In this document: positions 8,580 through 17,968 of the stretch, in pieces
Layout of the letters: every line of letters starts with the position of its first letter
Position numbering within the stretch: position 1 is the first letter of the stretch
Assembly (NCBI GenBank): GCA_964371585.1
Contig: CAYJMD010000001.1
Location: 1-64,000, forward strand
Reading direction: 5' to 3'
Source of the DNA: RGIG5057 sp964371585
GTDB lineage: Bacteria; Bacillota; Clostridia; TANB77; CAG-465
DNA: 64,000 nucleotides
Translations under genes and position numbers: made by a program
Notes under the pieces: generated by a model
Databases searched by the model: none
What the model was told of the DNA's origin: nothing
Seen by the model: only the letters and a program-made list of their open reading frames with translations

Positions 8580-9638
8580 ATGATTAAAGTAGCACAATAT
8601 GGTGCAGGAAAAATGAGTAAATACACTATGAGATATGTGTATGAAAAAGGTGGTCAAATAGTATCAGCTTTTGATATTAATGACGCTATTATTGGTAAAG
8701 ACATAGGAAGTGTAATGGAAACAGAAGATAAAGGTGTTGTAATTAATCATGTTAATGATGCAAGAGACATACTTAAAGAAACTAAACCTGATATTTGTAT
8801 TATAACAACTATGAGTTTAATGTCTGATGTTTATGAAGCATATAAAATATGTGCAGAACTAGGAATAAATGCTATTTCTACATGTGAAGAAGCTTTCTAT
8901 CCTATGAATTCTAATCCTAATGTAACTATAGAATTAGATAAAATTGCTAAAGAAAATAATTGTACTTTAACAGGTGCTGGATATCAAGATGTATACTGGG
9001 GAAATCTTATTGCGACTATTGCAGGAAGTACTCATAAAATAACTAAAATAAAAGGAAGTTCAAGCTATAATGTTGAAGATTATGGTATTGCTCTTGCTAA
9101 AGCACATGGTGCTGGTCTTAGTCTTGAAGATTTTGATAAAGAAATTGCAAGTGCTGATAGAATTTCAAAAGAAGAAAGAGATACGGTTATACAAAAAGGT
9201 GAATTTTTACCTTCATACATGTGGACAGCATCATACTGGATTGCAGAAAGATTAGGCCTTACTGTGATATCACAAACTCAAAAAACAGTTCCTATGACAA
9301 ATACTAAAGATTTAGATTCTTCTACTTTAGGTATGAATATAAAAGCTGGAATGGCTACAGGTATGAGTGCTATTGTTACTACAATGACTAAAGAAGGTAT
9401 CGAAATAGAAGCTGAATGTATAGGTAAAGTTTATGATGAAACTGAATTTGATAAAAATGAATGGACTGTATATGGAGAGCCAGATACAACTGTAGTTATA
9501 AATAAACCTTGTACTGTTGAACTTACATGTGCAACTATTGTAAATAGATTAACTGATGTAATTAATTCAAAACCTGGATATATTACAACAAACAATTTTA
9601 AAACTTGTGAGTATATAGCTGATACATTTAAAATGTAA
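8580..9638 (+). CDS. dihydrodipicolinate-reductase-like NAD(P)-dependent dehydrogenase
   Basis: Rossmann-fold oxidoreductase: IKVAQYGAGKMSKYTMRY at the N-terminus is the dinucleotide-binding turn, and KPDICIITTMSLMSDVYEAY matches the following strand-helix seen in dihydrodipicolinate-reductase-like proteins. Overall it looks like the 2,4-diaminopentanoate dehydrogenase (Ord) group, which acts in ornithine fermentation, but the substrate cannot be fixed from sequence and no ornithine-pathway genes (ortA/B, oraE/S) are adjacent. 352 residues, complete, with its own promoter and terminator. The strong AAGGAGTG ribosome binding site supports the ATG. Confidence 0.8.
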   Translation: MIKVAQYGAGKMSKYTMRYVYEKGGQIVSAFDINDAIIGKDIGSVMETEDKGVVINHVNDARDILKETKPDICIITTMSLMSDVYEAYKICAELGINAISTCEEAFYPMNSNPNVTIELDKIAKENNCTLTGAGYQDVYWGNLIATIAGSTHKITKIKGSSSYNVEDYGIALAKAHGAGLSLEDFDKEIASADRISKEERDTVIQKGEFLPSYMWTASYWIAERLGLTVISQTQKTVPMTNTKDLDSSTLGMNIKAGMATGMSAIVTTMTKEGIEIEAECIGKVYDETEFDKNEWTVYGEPDTTVVINKPCTVELTCATIVNRLTDVINSKPGYITTNNFKTCEYIADTFKM

Positions 9639-9692
9639 TTAAAATTTAAAAAAGTATTATTATAATTTTAATAAAACTTTTCAATAAACTTG

Positions 9693-9728
9693 AAAAAATA
9701 TCTAGAAATTATTCTAGATATTTTTTTG
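9693..9728 (+). terminator. terminator after the dehydrogenase gene
   Basis: Stem AAAATATCTAGAA/TTCTAGATATTTT followed by further T; the A-run on the other side may also let it serve the converging minus-strand gene. Confidence 0.8.
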
Positions 9729-9780
9729 ATTTATTAAAATCACTATGATTAATTTACATTAGTATTAATTATATTCATAG

Positions 9781-10314
9781 TTATTCTTCAGGATTTAACT
9801 TACTAAAATGATTAATATGCTGTATAAGTATCTTCTGCATTTCTGTGCAAGATGTATGATTTAAAAGATAAATACTTTTACTTACTATACTTCTGCAAGA
9901 TTCTTTATTAAAGTATACACCACGTACACTAAGTAGTACTTTAGAAAATTTAGTTAATGCTTCTAAATCTATCTCTAGTAGTATTAAGTGGTTTAAAACA
10001 TAGAAATCACTAAGAAGCCAAGCTAGATGTTTGTCATAATAGAAGTATCTATTATAGTACTCAAGTAACTCTATACTTTTTGTGCAGGTTTCTTTTTCTG
10101 ATGTTAAATAGTATATTAACAAAGTAAATAATTCTCTTTCTTTTGCAATTGCATCATAGGTACTATTGATAATAGCTTCTCTTAGTGCAGAAGTCGTTTT
10201 AAAGTAATGCTGATCAAATTCCTTTTTTGGTAAATAAATCTTATTGAATTCCTCGATAAGTTCATACATAGTTAAATAAGGTCTTTTGTTTGCGAAAAAT
10301 ATTGTTTGCTCCAT
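9781..10314 (-). CDS. unknown mainly helical protein
   Basis: 177 residues, not recognised. Predicted mostly alpha-helical, with many aromatic and leucine residues (TLLIYYLTSEK, YYNRYFYYDKHLAWLLSDFYVLNHLILLEIDL) and no signal peptide or obvious membrane segment. An AAAGGA ribosome binding site supports the ATG. It stands alone on the minus strand, converging on the dehydrogenase and diverging from the coat-like gene. Confidence 0.6.
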   Translation of the reverse strand: MEQTIFFANKRPYLTMYELIEEFNKIYLPKKEFDQHYFKTTSALREAIINSTYDAIAKERELFTLLIYYLTSEKETCTKSIELLEYYNRYFYYDKHLAWLLSDFYVLNHLILLEIDLEALTKFSKVLLSVRGVYFNKESCRSIVSKSIYLLNHTSCTEMQKILIQHINHFSKLNPEE

Positions 10315-10478
10315 AATTTAGTCCTTTCTACTAAGAATAATTATTCTTGTATTTTATTTTTTTTTTTTAGTATATCACACATAATTTTAAAAAGCAAGGA
10401 ATATACATAAAAGTCCATAATAGTTATATTACATATATATAATGTATATTATATTAGTAAGAGGGGTGAATATTAATT

Positions 10479-11021
10479 ATGTCTATGCCTAAAATACCAG
10501 ATATAGATCCTATTATAAATTTAGATAGAATTGATATTCTAAACCTATTACTATCTTCTGTAGCTTTAGAAGAAATAGCTATATCTGAAATATTAACTGC
10601 TCAAAGTCAGTTAGTTAATTTTTTTGTGTGTAATTGTAAATGTCAGTGTGATCCAGATAATATACTTGAGCTTACTAGTTCACTTGAAAAAATATTAGGT
10701 AAAGTTGAAAGTTTTGAAACTACTTTAATTGACAAATTAAAAACTGTTGATTCAATGTATGAAAAAGAGCTTAAATATCAAGAGAAATGCTCAGAAAAAT
10801 GCGTATGCAAAGAGATATGTGTAAAAGAATGTAAGTGTGATTGTCATAGTAGTAACAATATGAATATGATTAAAAATTGTAATAAATGTGATTGCTATAA
10901 TAAACAAAAAATTCCATGTAATTGTAATAAATGTAAAACAAGTAATATGAGAGTAAATAGTAATATGAAAAATAGTAATGGAGCTAAAAAGAGTATAAGA
11001 AATAGTAACACAAAAAAATAA
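10479..11021 (+). CDS. cysteine-rich spore-coat-like protein
   Basis: 180 residues in two parts. The N-terminal segment (PDIDPIINLDRIDILNLLLS, then SVALEEIAISEILTAQSQLV) resembles the leader region shared by many uncharacterised spore-former proteins of the type 'SIALEELxLSHILNAE'. Residues 50-55 and the stretch from about 107 to 150 are full of CxC, CxxC and CxCxC clusters, and the tail is rich in N, S and K. Cysteine-rich, low-complexity proteins of this kind commonly make cross-linked spore coat or exosporium. sigK lies 3.3 kb downstream, but no sigma-K promoter could be confirmed. Role inferred, not shown. RBS AGGGGTGA. Confidence 0.55.
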   Translation: MSMPKIPDIDPIINLDRIDILNLLLSSVALEEIAISEILTAQSQLVNFFVCNCKCQCDPDNILELTSSLEKILGKVESFETTLIDKLKTVDSMYEKELKYQEKCSEKCVCKEICVKECKCDCHSSNNMNMIKNCNKCDCYNKQKIPCNCNKCKTSNMRVNSNMKNSNGAKKSIRNSNTKK

Positions 11022-11110
11022 AATATTAAAGAAATATATTGTTTATTATATAACTATTTGACAATACTTTTTTAAAGAAGTATAATTAATAATATAATGG
11101 AGGGAATTAA

Positions 11111-11734
11111 ATGAAAAAGATTAATTTAGGAGTAATATTAATTATTATTGCATTAATTGGAGTGATTATTTTAGGAATAATCGATGGTAACAGTATAAAT
11201 AAGCATAAAGAAGAAATAACTAATATTTTAACTGATTACCTTAAAGTTCATGAAACATATTTTTTAATACCTGAAGAAGTAAAAGACATTAATACTAAAT
11301 ATGATAAAATGTTATATGATTCAAGATTAGAATCAATAAAAAATGAACTTACTAAATATGTAGTTGAAGATAAAATAGATGAAGTATATAATAATTATAA
11401 AGCTAATCTAGACAGTCAATATGCTGGTGAATATATGCTACAAGAATATACATCAGAATTAATTGAGATTAGAAATATTAAAGTTGATGGCAATTATATA
11501 CTAGTAGATTTTACTGCAAATACAAATGTAAAATATGAAAAAAGAGAAATGATAGGTCTTGATAAGTCAATTTCTATATACGATTTACCTGTTATAAAAG
11601 GAGAAAATACAGGATCAGATTATTGTCAAATTATTTTTGAAAAAATAGGTAATGAGTATAAAATTGTATATGATCTTACTATAGAGGATATAATGCCTGA
11701 TGGATTACCAAATACATATATGGGAGGCTTTTAA
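11111..11734 (+). CDS. membrane-anchored protein of an ABC exporter operon
   Basis: 207 residues: one N-terminal hydrophobic helix (about residues 5-26, INLGVILIIIALIGVIILGI) and an extracytoplasmic domain of mixed helix and strand. No lipobox cysteine, so it is probably tethered by the uncleaved helix. It ends 2 bases before the ABC ATPase start, so the three genes 11111-14130 are one transcription unit. It may be an accessory subunit or partner of the exporter; no family recognised. RBS GGAGGG. Confidence 0.65.
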   Translation: MKKINLGVILIIIALIGVIILGIIDGNSINKHKEEITNILTDYLKVHETYFLIPEEVKDINTKYDKMLYDSRLESIKNELTKYVVEDKIDEVYNNYKANLDSQYAGEYMLQEYTSELIEIRNIKVDGNYILVDFTANTNVKYEKREMIGLDKSISIYDLPVIKGENTGSDYCQIIFEKIGNEYKIVYDLTIEDIMPDGLPNTYMGGF

Positions 11735-11736
11735 AT

Positions 11737-12639
11737 ATGGATAATACAATTTTAAAATTAGTAAATGTAAGTAAAAAAATTGGAAAGAAAACTATAATTG
11801 ATGATTTATCTTTAGAAATTGAGAAAGGTCAAGTATATGGATTTTTAGGTCCTAATGGTGCTGGTAAAACTACTACTATAAAAATGATAACAGGATTGAT
11901 TAGTATTGATAAAGGTAGTATTAGTATTGATGGACATGATGTTGTTAAAGATTTTGAAAAAGCTATTAAACATGTTGGTGCTATAGTTGAAAATCCTAAT
12001 CTTTATGAATATATGTCTGGTCTTGATAATTTAAAACTATTTGCTAGGCTTCATAAAGTAAGCAAAGAAAGAATAGATGAAGTTGTTAAACAAGTAGGAT
12101 TAGAGGAAAGAATTAAAGATAAAGTAAAAAAATATTCTCTAGGTATGAAACAAAGACTAGCTCTTGCTGTTACACTTCTACATCTTCCTAAAATTGTTAT
12201 ACTTGATGAACCAACAAATGGTCTTGATCCTAAAGGAGTAAAAGAGCTTAGAGAAACACTAAAATCTTTAGCTCATGATAAGGGAATAACTGTATTTGTA
12301 TCATCACACATGCTAAGTGAAGTAGAACTTATGTGTGATAAAGTTGCAATCATAGATAAAGGAAAACTTATTAAAATCGAAAGTTTAACTAAATCTATAG
12401 AAGAGGAAGAAATTCCATCTTATATTGTTGAAGTTGATAATGCAAATAGAGTGCAAGAAATTCTAAAAGATAAATATGAAATTACAATAGAAGATAATAC
12501 AGTTATTGTTAAAAATGAAAGATCAACTAAAAATCTACTTTTAGATTTAATTAGCTGTGAAGTTGAAATATTTAACTTTAATAAAAAACAAAACTCATTA
12601 GAAGATGAGTTCCTAAAAGTTACAGGAGGTGAAAAATAG
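11737..12639 (+). CDS. ABC transporter ATP-binding protein
   Basis: Nucleotide-binding subunit of an ABC-2 type exporter. Walker A GPNGAGKTT (about residues 39-47), signature YSLGMKQR, Walker B IVILDEP and the H-loop histidine in FVSSHML are all present. 300 residues with the C-terminal extension usual for the DrrA/CcmA-like branch that includes bacteriocin-immunity and antibiotic exporters. Its ribosome binding site (GGGAGG) lies in the end of the upstream gene, and the permease begins 3 bases after its stop. The cargo is unknown. Confidence 0.93.
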   Translation: MDNTILKLVNVSKKIGKKTIIDDLSLEIEKGQVYGFLGPNGAGKTTTIKMITGLISIDKGSISIDGHDVVKDFEKAIKHVGAIVENPNLYEYMSGLDNLKLFARLHKVSKERIDEVVKQVGLEERIKDKVKKYSLGMKQRLALAVTLLHLPKIVILDEPTNGLDPKGVKELRETLKSLAHDKGITVFVSSHMLSEVELMCDKVAIIDKGKLIKIESLTKSIEEEEIPSYIVEVDNANRVQEILKDKYEITIEDNTVIVKNERSTKNLLLDLISCEVEIFNFNKKQNSLEDEFLKVTGGEK

Positions 12640-12642
12640 TAT

Positions 12643-14130
12643 ATGTTAAGATTAATTATTAATGAAATAGTAAAAATATTTAAGAAAAAATATACTGTAG
12701 TTCTTCTTGTAATAGCACTTTTAACAATGTTACTTTCATATGGAATGACATTATTAGTAGATATTGCATATTATGATTTTTCTACTGGTCAATCAAAGTA
12801 TGCATATATAGATGCAATGCTTGAAAATGATAATAATAGATTAACTGAATCTACAGGCAATACGAAAACACTTATTGAAGAACGTATTATGTTATATAAC
12901 TATATTAAAGATAATAATATTGATTATGGTGAGCAGTATAGCAATTATGTATCAGTTCTTGTAACACAAGTTGAAAATAGAATATCATATGTAATTGATT
13001 CTTTAGATAATATATCTGATGAGATTCCAGAACAGGTATTTAATAAAGAATATGAAACTATAAAAAAAGAAATTGACTTAATAAAAAATGGAAGTTTTGA
13101 GGATTATATAGCATATAATAAAAGTATTATAGAATCTAATTATAGTAATGAGTTTATTAGTGAAGAAGAGTATAATAAGCAAATGCTTATTCAAGAAGAA
13201 AATTTAAAATATGGAGTTGTACAAAATGAAAATCAGTACTATGCACCATCTTATGCTTCGTATAAATCAATATTACTTGCTGAAAATAAAGAGATTGATG
13301 AAACTTTAGAAAAAGGTTATATAATTTCTAATAGCTTTGAATTTATAAATGATGATATTAGACAAGATTTAGAAAATGATAAACTTATTAATCTTTATAG
13401 ATTAGATAATAATATACCTATGAATTATTCAGAAAATCTAGATTCTACTGAAAATGAGTTTGATAGATATACATTTGATATGTTAAGTTTAGAAATTTCT
13501 ATGTTTGTTATTATGATATTGTTTATAATAATAGCTACTGCTTCAATAGCAGAAGAACAATCATCAGGTACAATTAAATTTTTACTTTTAACTCCGTTTA
13601 AAAGATATAAGATTTTACTATCAAAACTATTAACTTATTTTATATTATTAATAGTCATTACAATTATACTATCACAAGTTTCTGTTCTTATAGGTAACAT
13701 ACTATATTCAAATGCTGCAAATGAATACCTATATGTAAGTAATGGTGAAGTACAAATAATGAATACTAATATGCATATGTTAAGTAGATACTTATTAAAA
13801 TTACCAGAAATAATAATATATATTTTATTAGGTGTAACGTTATCTACATTATTTAGAAGTGTTGCTATGGCAAATACATTTACACTAATAACATATATTG
13901 GTATTCCTATTGCTATTGAAATTATAGAAGCAATGTTAAATACAAAAATATTTAATTATTTACCATTTAAACATTTCAATTTAGCAAATAGAATTATTCC
14001 GCCTGGAGATGCATATTTAACTGCTGCAGACAAATTACCACTTAGTTTAACATACGTCGTTCTGGGAGTTACAGTAGTACTATTATTAATAACAATGTTT
14101 GAATCATTTAGAAAAAGAGATATAAACTAA
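12643..14130 (+). CDS. ABC-2 type transporter permease
   Basis: 495-residue membrane subunit partnering the preceding ATPase. One helix at residues 18-38, then a large acidic extracytoplasmic domain (about 40-280) and five or more helices after residue 285. The segment ATASIAEEQSSGTIKFLLLTPFKRYKIL contains the E-x-G...L-x-x-P-x-x-R element typical of ABC-2 permeases. The large external domain suggests the YhgE/NatB-like type rather than a minimal six-helix permease. Strong GGAGGTG ribosome binding site; ends at a good terminator. Confidence 0.88.
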   Translation: MLRLIINEIVKIFKKKYTVVLLVIALLTMLLSYGMTLLVDIAYYDFSTGQSKYAYIDAMLENDNNRLTESTGNTKTLIEERIMLYNYIKDNNIDYGEQYSNYVSVLVTQVENRISYVIDSLDNISDEIPEQVFNKEYETIKKEIDLIKNGSFEDYIAYNKSIIESNYSNEFISEEEYNKQMLIQEENLKYGVVQNENQYYAPSYASYKSILLAENKEIDETLEKGYIISNSFEFINDDIRQDLENDKLINLYRLDNNIPMNYSENLDSTENEFDRYTFDMLSLEISMFVIMILFIIIATASIAEEQSSGTIKFLLLTPFKRYKILLSKLLTYFILLIVITIILSQVSVLIGNILYSNAANEYLYVSNGEVQIMNTNMHMLSRYLLKLPEIIIYILLGVTLSTLFRSVAMANTFTLITYIGIPIAIEIIEAMLNTKIFNYLPFKHFNLANRIIPPGDAYLTAADKLPLSLTYVVLGVTVVLLLITMFESFRKRDIN

Positions 14131-14193
14131 GATATGAATTAAACTATGATACTGTTCTAATAAAATAGTATTTATATAATTTAAATAATAATA

Positions 14194-14230
14194 AATCATC
14201 TAATATTTAGGTATTAGATGATTTTTTTAT
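14194..14230 (+). terminator. terminator of the ABC exporter operon
   Basis: Perfect stem AATCATCTAATA/TATTAGATGATT followed by TTTTTATT. Confidence 0.88.
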
Positions 14231-14292
14231 TTCACAGTACTTAATTATGTCTAATTGTCATATTTTGTAATAATAAGGAAGAAGGTAGAAAT

Positions 14293-14988
14293 ATGATATT
14301 TGAAATATTAAGCCAATTGTTTGGAAATATATTTGCACTGTTTGGATATATAAAAACAGAAAAATTATATCCTAAACCACTTAGTAAAACTGAAGAAGAG
14401 TACTATTTAAAAAAATATTTTGAAGGTAGTAAAGAAGCAAAAGATAAATTAATTGAACATAATTTAAGATTAGTCGCTCATATTGCTAAAAAATATAGCT
14501 CTAGTGAGCAAGAACTTGAAGATTATATATCAATAGGAACAATAGGCCTAATAAAAGCAATAAATAGTTTTAGTGAAGAAAAAGGTTTTAAAATATCTAC
14601 CTATGCTTCTAAATGCATTGAAAATGAAATACTTATGAATATTAGATGGAGTAAAAAAACAAAAAGTGATATATCAATGGATAGTGTTATAGGAAGTGAT
14701 AAAGATGGTAATGATATGAGATTACTTGATACCCTTGTGTTAAATGAAAAAGACCCCATTGAAACTATATATAATAGTATACTCACTAAACAAATGATTG
14801 AATATATTAATACTAAACTTGAGCCAAGAGAAAAAGAAATAATGGTAATGAGATATGGACTTAATAATAATATATCTAAAACTCAACAAGAAGTAGCTGA
14901 TATACTTAATATTTCAAGAAGTTACGTTTCAAGAATAGAAACAAAATTACAAAAAAAACTAGAAAAAATAATTAAATATGAAGAATAA
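14293..14988 (+). CDS. sigK: RNA polymerase sporulation sigma factor SigK
   Basis: Sigma-70 family factor of the sigma-K type, which directs late mother-cell gene expression in spore formers. The hydrophobic N-terminal pro-sequence (MIFEILSQLFGNIFALFGYI) matches pro-sigma-K, normally cleaved on activation. Region 2 (HNLRLVAHIAKKY, DYISIGTIGLIKAI, STYASKCIENEILM) and region 4 (LEPREKEIMVMRYGL, SRSYVSRIETK) are intact, and 231 residues is the full length. There is no skin-type element splitting the gene. It supports the view that the organism sporulates and that a pro-sigma processing protease is encoded elsewhere. Confidence 0.92.
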   Translation: MIFEILSQLFGNIFALFGYIKTEKLYPKPLSKTEEEYYLKKYFEGSKEAKDKLIEHNLRLVAHIAKKYSSSEQELEDYISIGTIGLIKAINSFSEEKGFKISTYASKCIENEILMNIRWSKKTKSDISMDSVIGSDKDGNDMRLLDTLVLNEKDPIETIYNSILTKQMIEYINTKLEPREKEIMVMRYGLNNNISKTQQEVADILNISRSYVSRIETKLQKKLEKIIKYEE

Positions 14989-15083
14989 TATAAAACCTAT
15001 ACTATTATCTATAATATTGCGTAAAATATATATAATTTAAAGTGCTAAAATATATTAACTATTAAAAAATATAAATATAGTTC

Positions 15084-15112
15084 TTTACTTAGAATTTGTT
15101 AAATGATATAAT
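15084..15112 (+). promoter_or_regulatory. adhE promoter with possible Rex half-site
   Basis: TTTACT (15084-15089), a 17-nt spacer and TATAAT (15107-15112). TTGTTAA at 15096-15102 within the spacer matches one half of the Rex operator TTGTTAANNNNTTAACAA; the second half matches poorly, so redox control is only a possibility. Confidence 0.5.
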
Positions 15113-15144
15113 AATTTTATGTATGTAAAATAATAGGAGGAAAT

Positions 15145-17760
15145 ATGAATAAAATAAATGATGAAATGACTTTAAGAGAAAAGCTTAGAGAAGTTAAACA
15201 AGCACAAATAGAATTTTCTACTTATTCACAAGAAAAAGTAGATAAAATATTTAAAGCGGTTGCTCTTACTGCAAATAATCATAGAATTGATCTTGCAAAG
15301 AGAGCAGTGGAAGAGACTAAAATGGGTGTAGTGGAAGATAAAATTATCAAAAACCACTATGCTGCAGAATATATATACAATGCATATAAAGACACAAAAA
15401 CATGTGGTGTTTTAGAGCAAGATGATGCTATGGGTAAAAAAGTTATAGCTGAACCTATAGGAGTTGTTGCTGCGGTTATACCTACAACAAACCCTACTTC
15501 TACAACTATATTTAAAATACTTATTTCACTTAAAACAAGAAATGGTATTATTATTAGTCCACATCCAACAGCTAAAGAATCAACTGTATACACTGCTAAA
15601 GTGTTATTAGAAGCAGCTGTAAAAGCTGGTGCACCTAAAAACATTATAGGATTTATTGAAGAACCAAGTATAGAGCTTACTAATCTATTAATGAAAGAAG
15701 CAGATATTACACTTGCAACAGGTGGTCCATCAATGGTTAAAGCTGCATATTCTTCTGGTAAACCCGCACTTGGTGTTGGAGCTGGAAATGTACCTGCAGT
15801 AATTGATGAGTCAGCAGATATTAGACTTGCTGTAAACTCAATAATACATTCTAAAACTTTTGATAATGGTATGATATGTTCTTCTGAGCAATCAGTAATA
15901 GTACATGAAAAAATATATGATAAAGTTAAAGAAGAGTTTAGCTATAGAGGAGCATATATTTTAAATAAGAAAGAAACAGATAAATTAAGAGATGTTATTT
16001 TAATTAGTAAAAATGATAAATTAGTACTTAATTCTAAAATAGTTGGTCAGTCAGCTGTAAATATTGCTAAAATGGCTGGCATAAAAGTACCTGATGATAC
16101 AAAACTATTAATAGGTGAAGTTGAAAGTACATCTAGATCAGAGGCTTTTGCTCATGAAAAATTATCACCAGTGCTTGCTATGTATAAATTTAAAACATTT
16201 GAAGATGCTTGTAAGAAAGCTGATGTATTAGTACGTGACGGTGGTTATGGTCATACATCATCTATATATATTAATGAAAAAACTCAGAAAGAAAAACTAG
16301 CTAAATACTATGAACTTATGAAAACAAGTAGAATAGTTGTAAATACTCCATCAGCACAAGGTGGAATTGGTGATATATATAACTTTAGCATGTCTCCTTC
16401 ACTTACACTTGGTTGTGGATCTTGGGGAGGAAACTCAGTTTCAGAAAACGTTGGTGTTAAACATTTATTAAATGTTAAGACAGTTGTTGAAAGGAGAGAA
16501 AATATGCTTTGGTTTAGAACACCTGAAAAAATATATTTTAAACAAGGTTGTTTATCTACAGCTTTAAATGAACTTAAAAATGTAATGAATAAGAAAAGAG
16601 TACTAGTTGTTACAGATAACTATTTATTCACTTCAGGAACATATAAAAAAGTAACTAATCTACTAGATGAAATGGGAATAGATAATGCTGTATACTTCGA
16701 TGTTGATCCAGATCCTACAATTATTTGTGCTAAAAAAGGTGTAGACTTTATGAAACAGTTTAAACCAGATACAATAATTGCTTTAGGTGGTGGTTCTGCA
16801 ATAGATGCTGCTAAAATTATGTGGATAATGTATGAAAATGAAAAAGTAGATTTCATGGATATGGCTATGAGATTTATGGATATTAGAAAACGTATTTACA
16901 CATTCCCTAAAATGGGTAAAAAAGCAACATTTATAGCTATTCCTACATCTTCTGGTACAGGTTCAGAAGTAACTCCTTTTGCAGTTATAACAGATGAAGA
17001 AACAAATACTAAATATCCAATAGCTGATTATGAGCTTATGCCTGATATGGCAATAATTGATACAGACTTTATGATGACTCAGCCAAAGGGATTAACTGCG
17101 GCTTCTGGTATAGATGCTTTAACACATGCTTTAGAAGCATATGCATCTATTTTAGCAAGTGACTATACAGATGGGTTAGCGCTTAAAGCTATAAAAAATA
17201 TATTTGAATATTTACCAAGAGCATATGAAAATGGTGAACATGATGTAGAAGCTAGAGTTAAAATGGCAGATAGTTCTACACTTGCAGGTATGGCTTTTGC
17301 TAATGCATTTTTAGGTATATGTCATTCAATGGCACATAAACTAGGTGGATATCATCATTTACCACATGGTATAGCTAATGCACTTTTAATAACAGAAGTA
17401 ATGAAATTTAATAGTGTAGATAAACCTACAAAAATGGGGACATTCTCTCAATATGCATATCCTAAAACATTAGAAAGATATGTACAGATAGCAGATTACT
17501 TAGGTATACAAGGAAAAACAGATCAAGATAAATTTGAAAAACTACTTGAAAAAATAGAAGATTTAAAAGCTAAAGTAGGAGTAAAAAAATCTATTAAAGA
17601 TTATGAAATAAAAGAAGAAGATTTCTTGTCTTCACTTGATAAAATGGTAGAAGATGCATTTGACGATCAATGTACAGGTGCTAATCCTAGATATCCATTA
17701 ATGGAAGAATTAAAAGAAATATATTTAAAAGTTTACTACGGTAAATCAAAGAAAAAATAA
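15145..17760 (+). CDS. adhE: bifunctional acetaldehyde/alcohol dehydrogenase
   Basis: Converts acetyl-CoA to acetaldehyde and then to ethanol, reoxidising two NADH. The N-terminal aldehyde dehydrogenase half (about residues 10-440) has the catalytic cysteine in GMICSSEQS; the C-terminal iron-dependent alcohol dehydrogenase half (about 460-860) has GGGSAIDAAK, the GTGSEVTPFAV block and the metal-binding HSMAHKLGGYHHLPHG. 871 residues is normal for AdhE, which forms cytoplasmic filaments (spirosomes). It is monocistronic with its own promoter and terminator. It shows fermentative, anaerobic metabolism. Confidence 0.98.
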   Translation: MNKINDEMTLREKLREVKQAQIEFSTYSQEKVDKIFKAVALTANNHRIDLAKRAVEETKMGVVEDKIIKNHYAAEYIYNAYKDTKTCGVLEQDDAMGKKVIAEPIGVVAAVIPTTNPTSTTIFKILISLKTRNGIIISPHPTAKESTVYTAKVLLEAAVKAGAPKNIIGFIEEPSIELTNLLMKEADITLATGGPSMVKAAYSSGKPALGVGAGNVPAVIDESADIRLAVNSIIHSKTFDNGMICSSEQSVIVHEKIYDKVKEEFSYRGAYILNKKETDKLRDVILISKNDKLVLNSKIVGQSAVNIAKMAGIKVPDDTKLLIGEVESTSRSEAFAHEKLSPVLAMYKFKTFEDACKKADVLVRDGGYGHTSSIYINEKTQKEKLAKYYELMKTSRIVVNTPSAQGGIGDIYNFSMSPSLTLGCGSWGGNSVSENVGVKHLLNVKTVVERRENMLWFRTPEKIYFKQGCLSTALNELKNVMNKKRVLVVTDNYLFTSGTYKKVTNLLDEMGIDNAVYFDVDPDPTIICAKKGVDFMKQFKPDTIIALGGGSAIDAAKIMWIMYENEKVDFMDMAMRFMDIRKRIYTFPKMGKKATFIAIPTSSGTGSEVTPFAVITDEETNTKYPIADYELMPDMAIIDTDFMMTQPKGLTAASGIDALTHALEAYASILASDYTDGLALKAIKNIFEYLPRAYENGEHDVEARVKMADSSTLAGMAFANAFLGICHSMAHKLGGYHHLPHGIANALLITEVMKFNSVDKPTKMGTFSQYAYPKTLERYVQIADYLGIQGKTDQDKFEKLLEKIEDLKAKVGVKKSIKDYEIKEEDFLSSLDKMVEDAFDDQCTGANPRYPLMEELKEIYLKVYYGKSKKK

Positions 17761-17765
17761 GAATT

Positions 17766-17792
17766 AGCAGAGTGTAAAAGCTCTGCTTTTTA
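17766..17792 (+). terminator. adhE terminator
   Basis: Stem AGCAGAG/CTCTGCT with an 8-nt loop and a T tail. Confidence 0.88.
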
Positions 17793-17968
17793 TATATATT
17801 TTAATAAAGGGAAAAGTAAAATGCAATATAAAAATTAAATAAAAAATAACAAATAAAAATTTGAAAAATAAAATTTTGTGATATAATTATATCAGATTAA
17901 ATATTTTTAGATACTCATAAAAGTTTGTGGGTAGGTATTAATCTAGATTAAGATTAAGGAGAAAAAAC

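Noticed and set aside
11111..14130. Bacteriocin or lantibiotic cluster
   Set aside because: There is an ABC exporter, but no precursor peptide, modification enzyme or two-component system.
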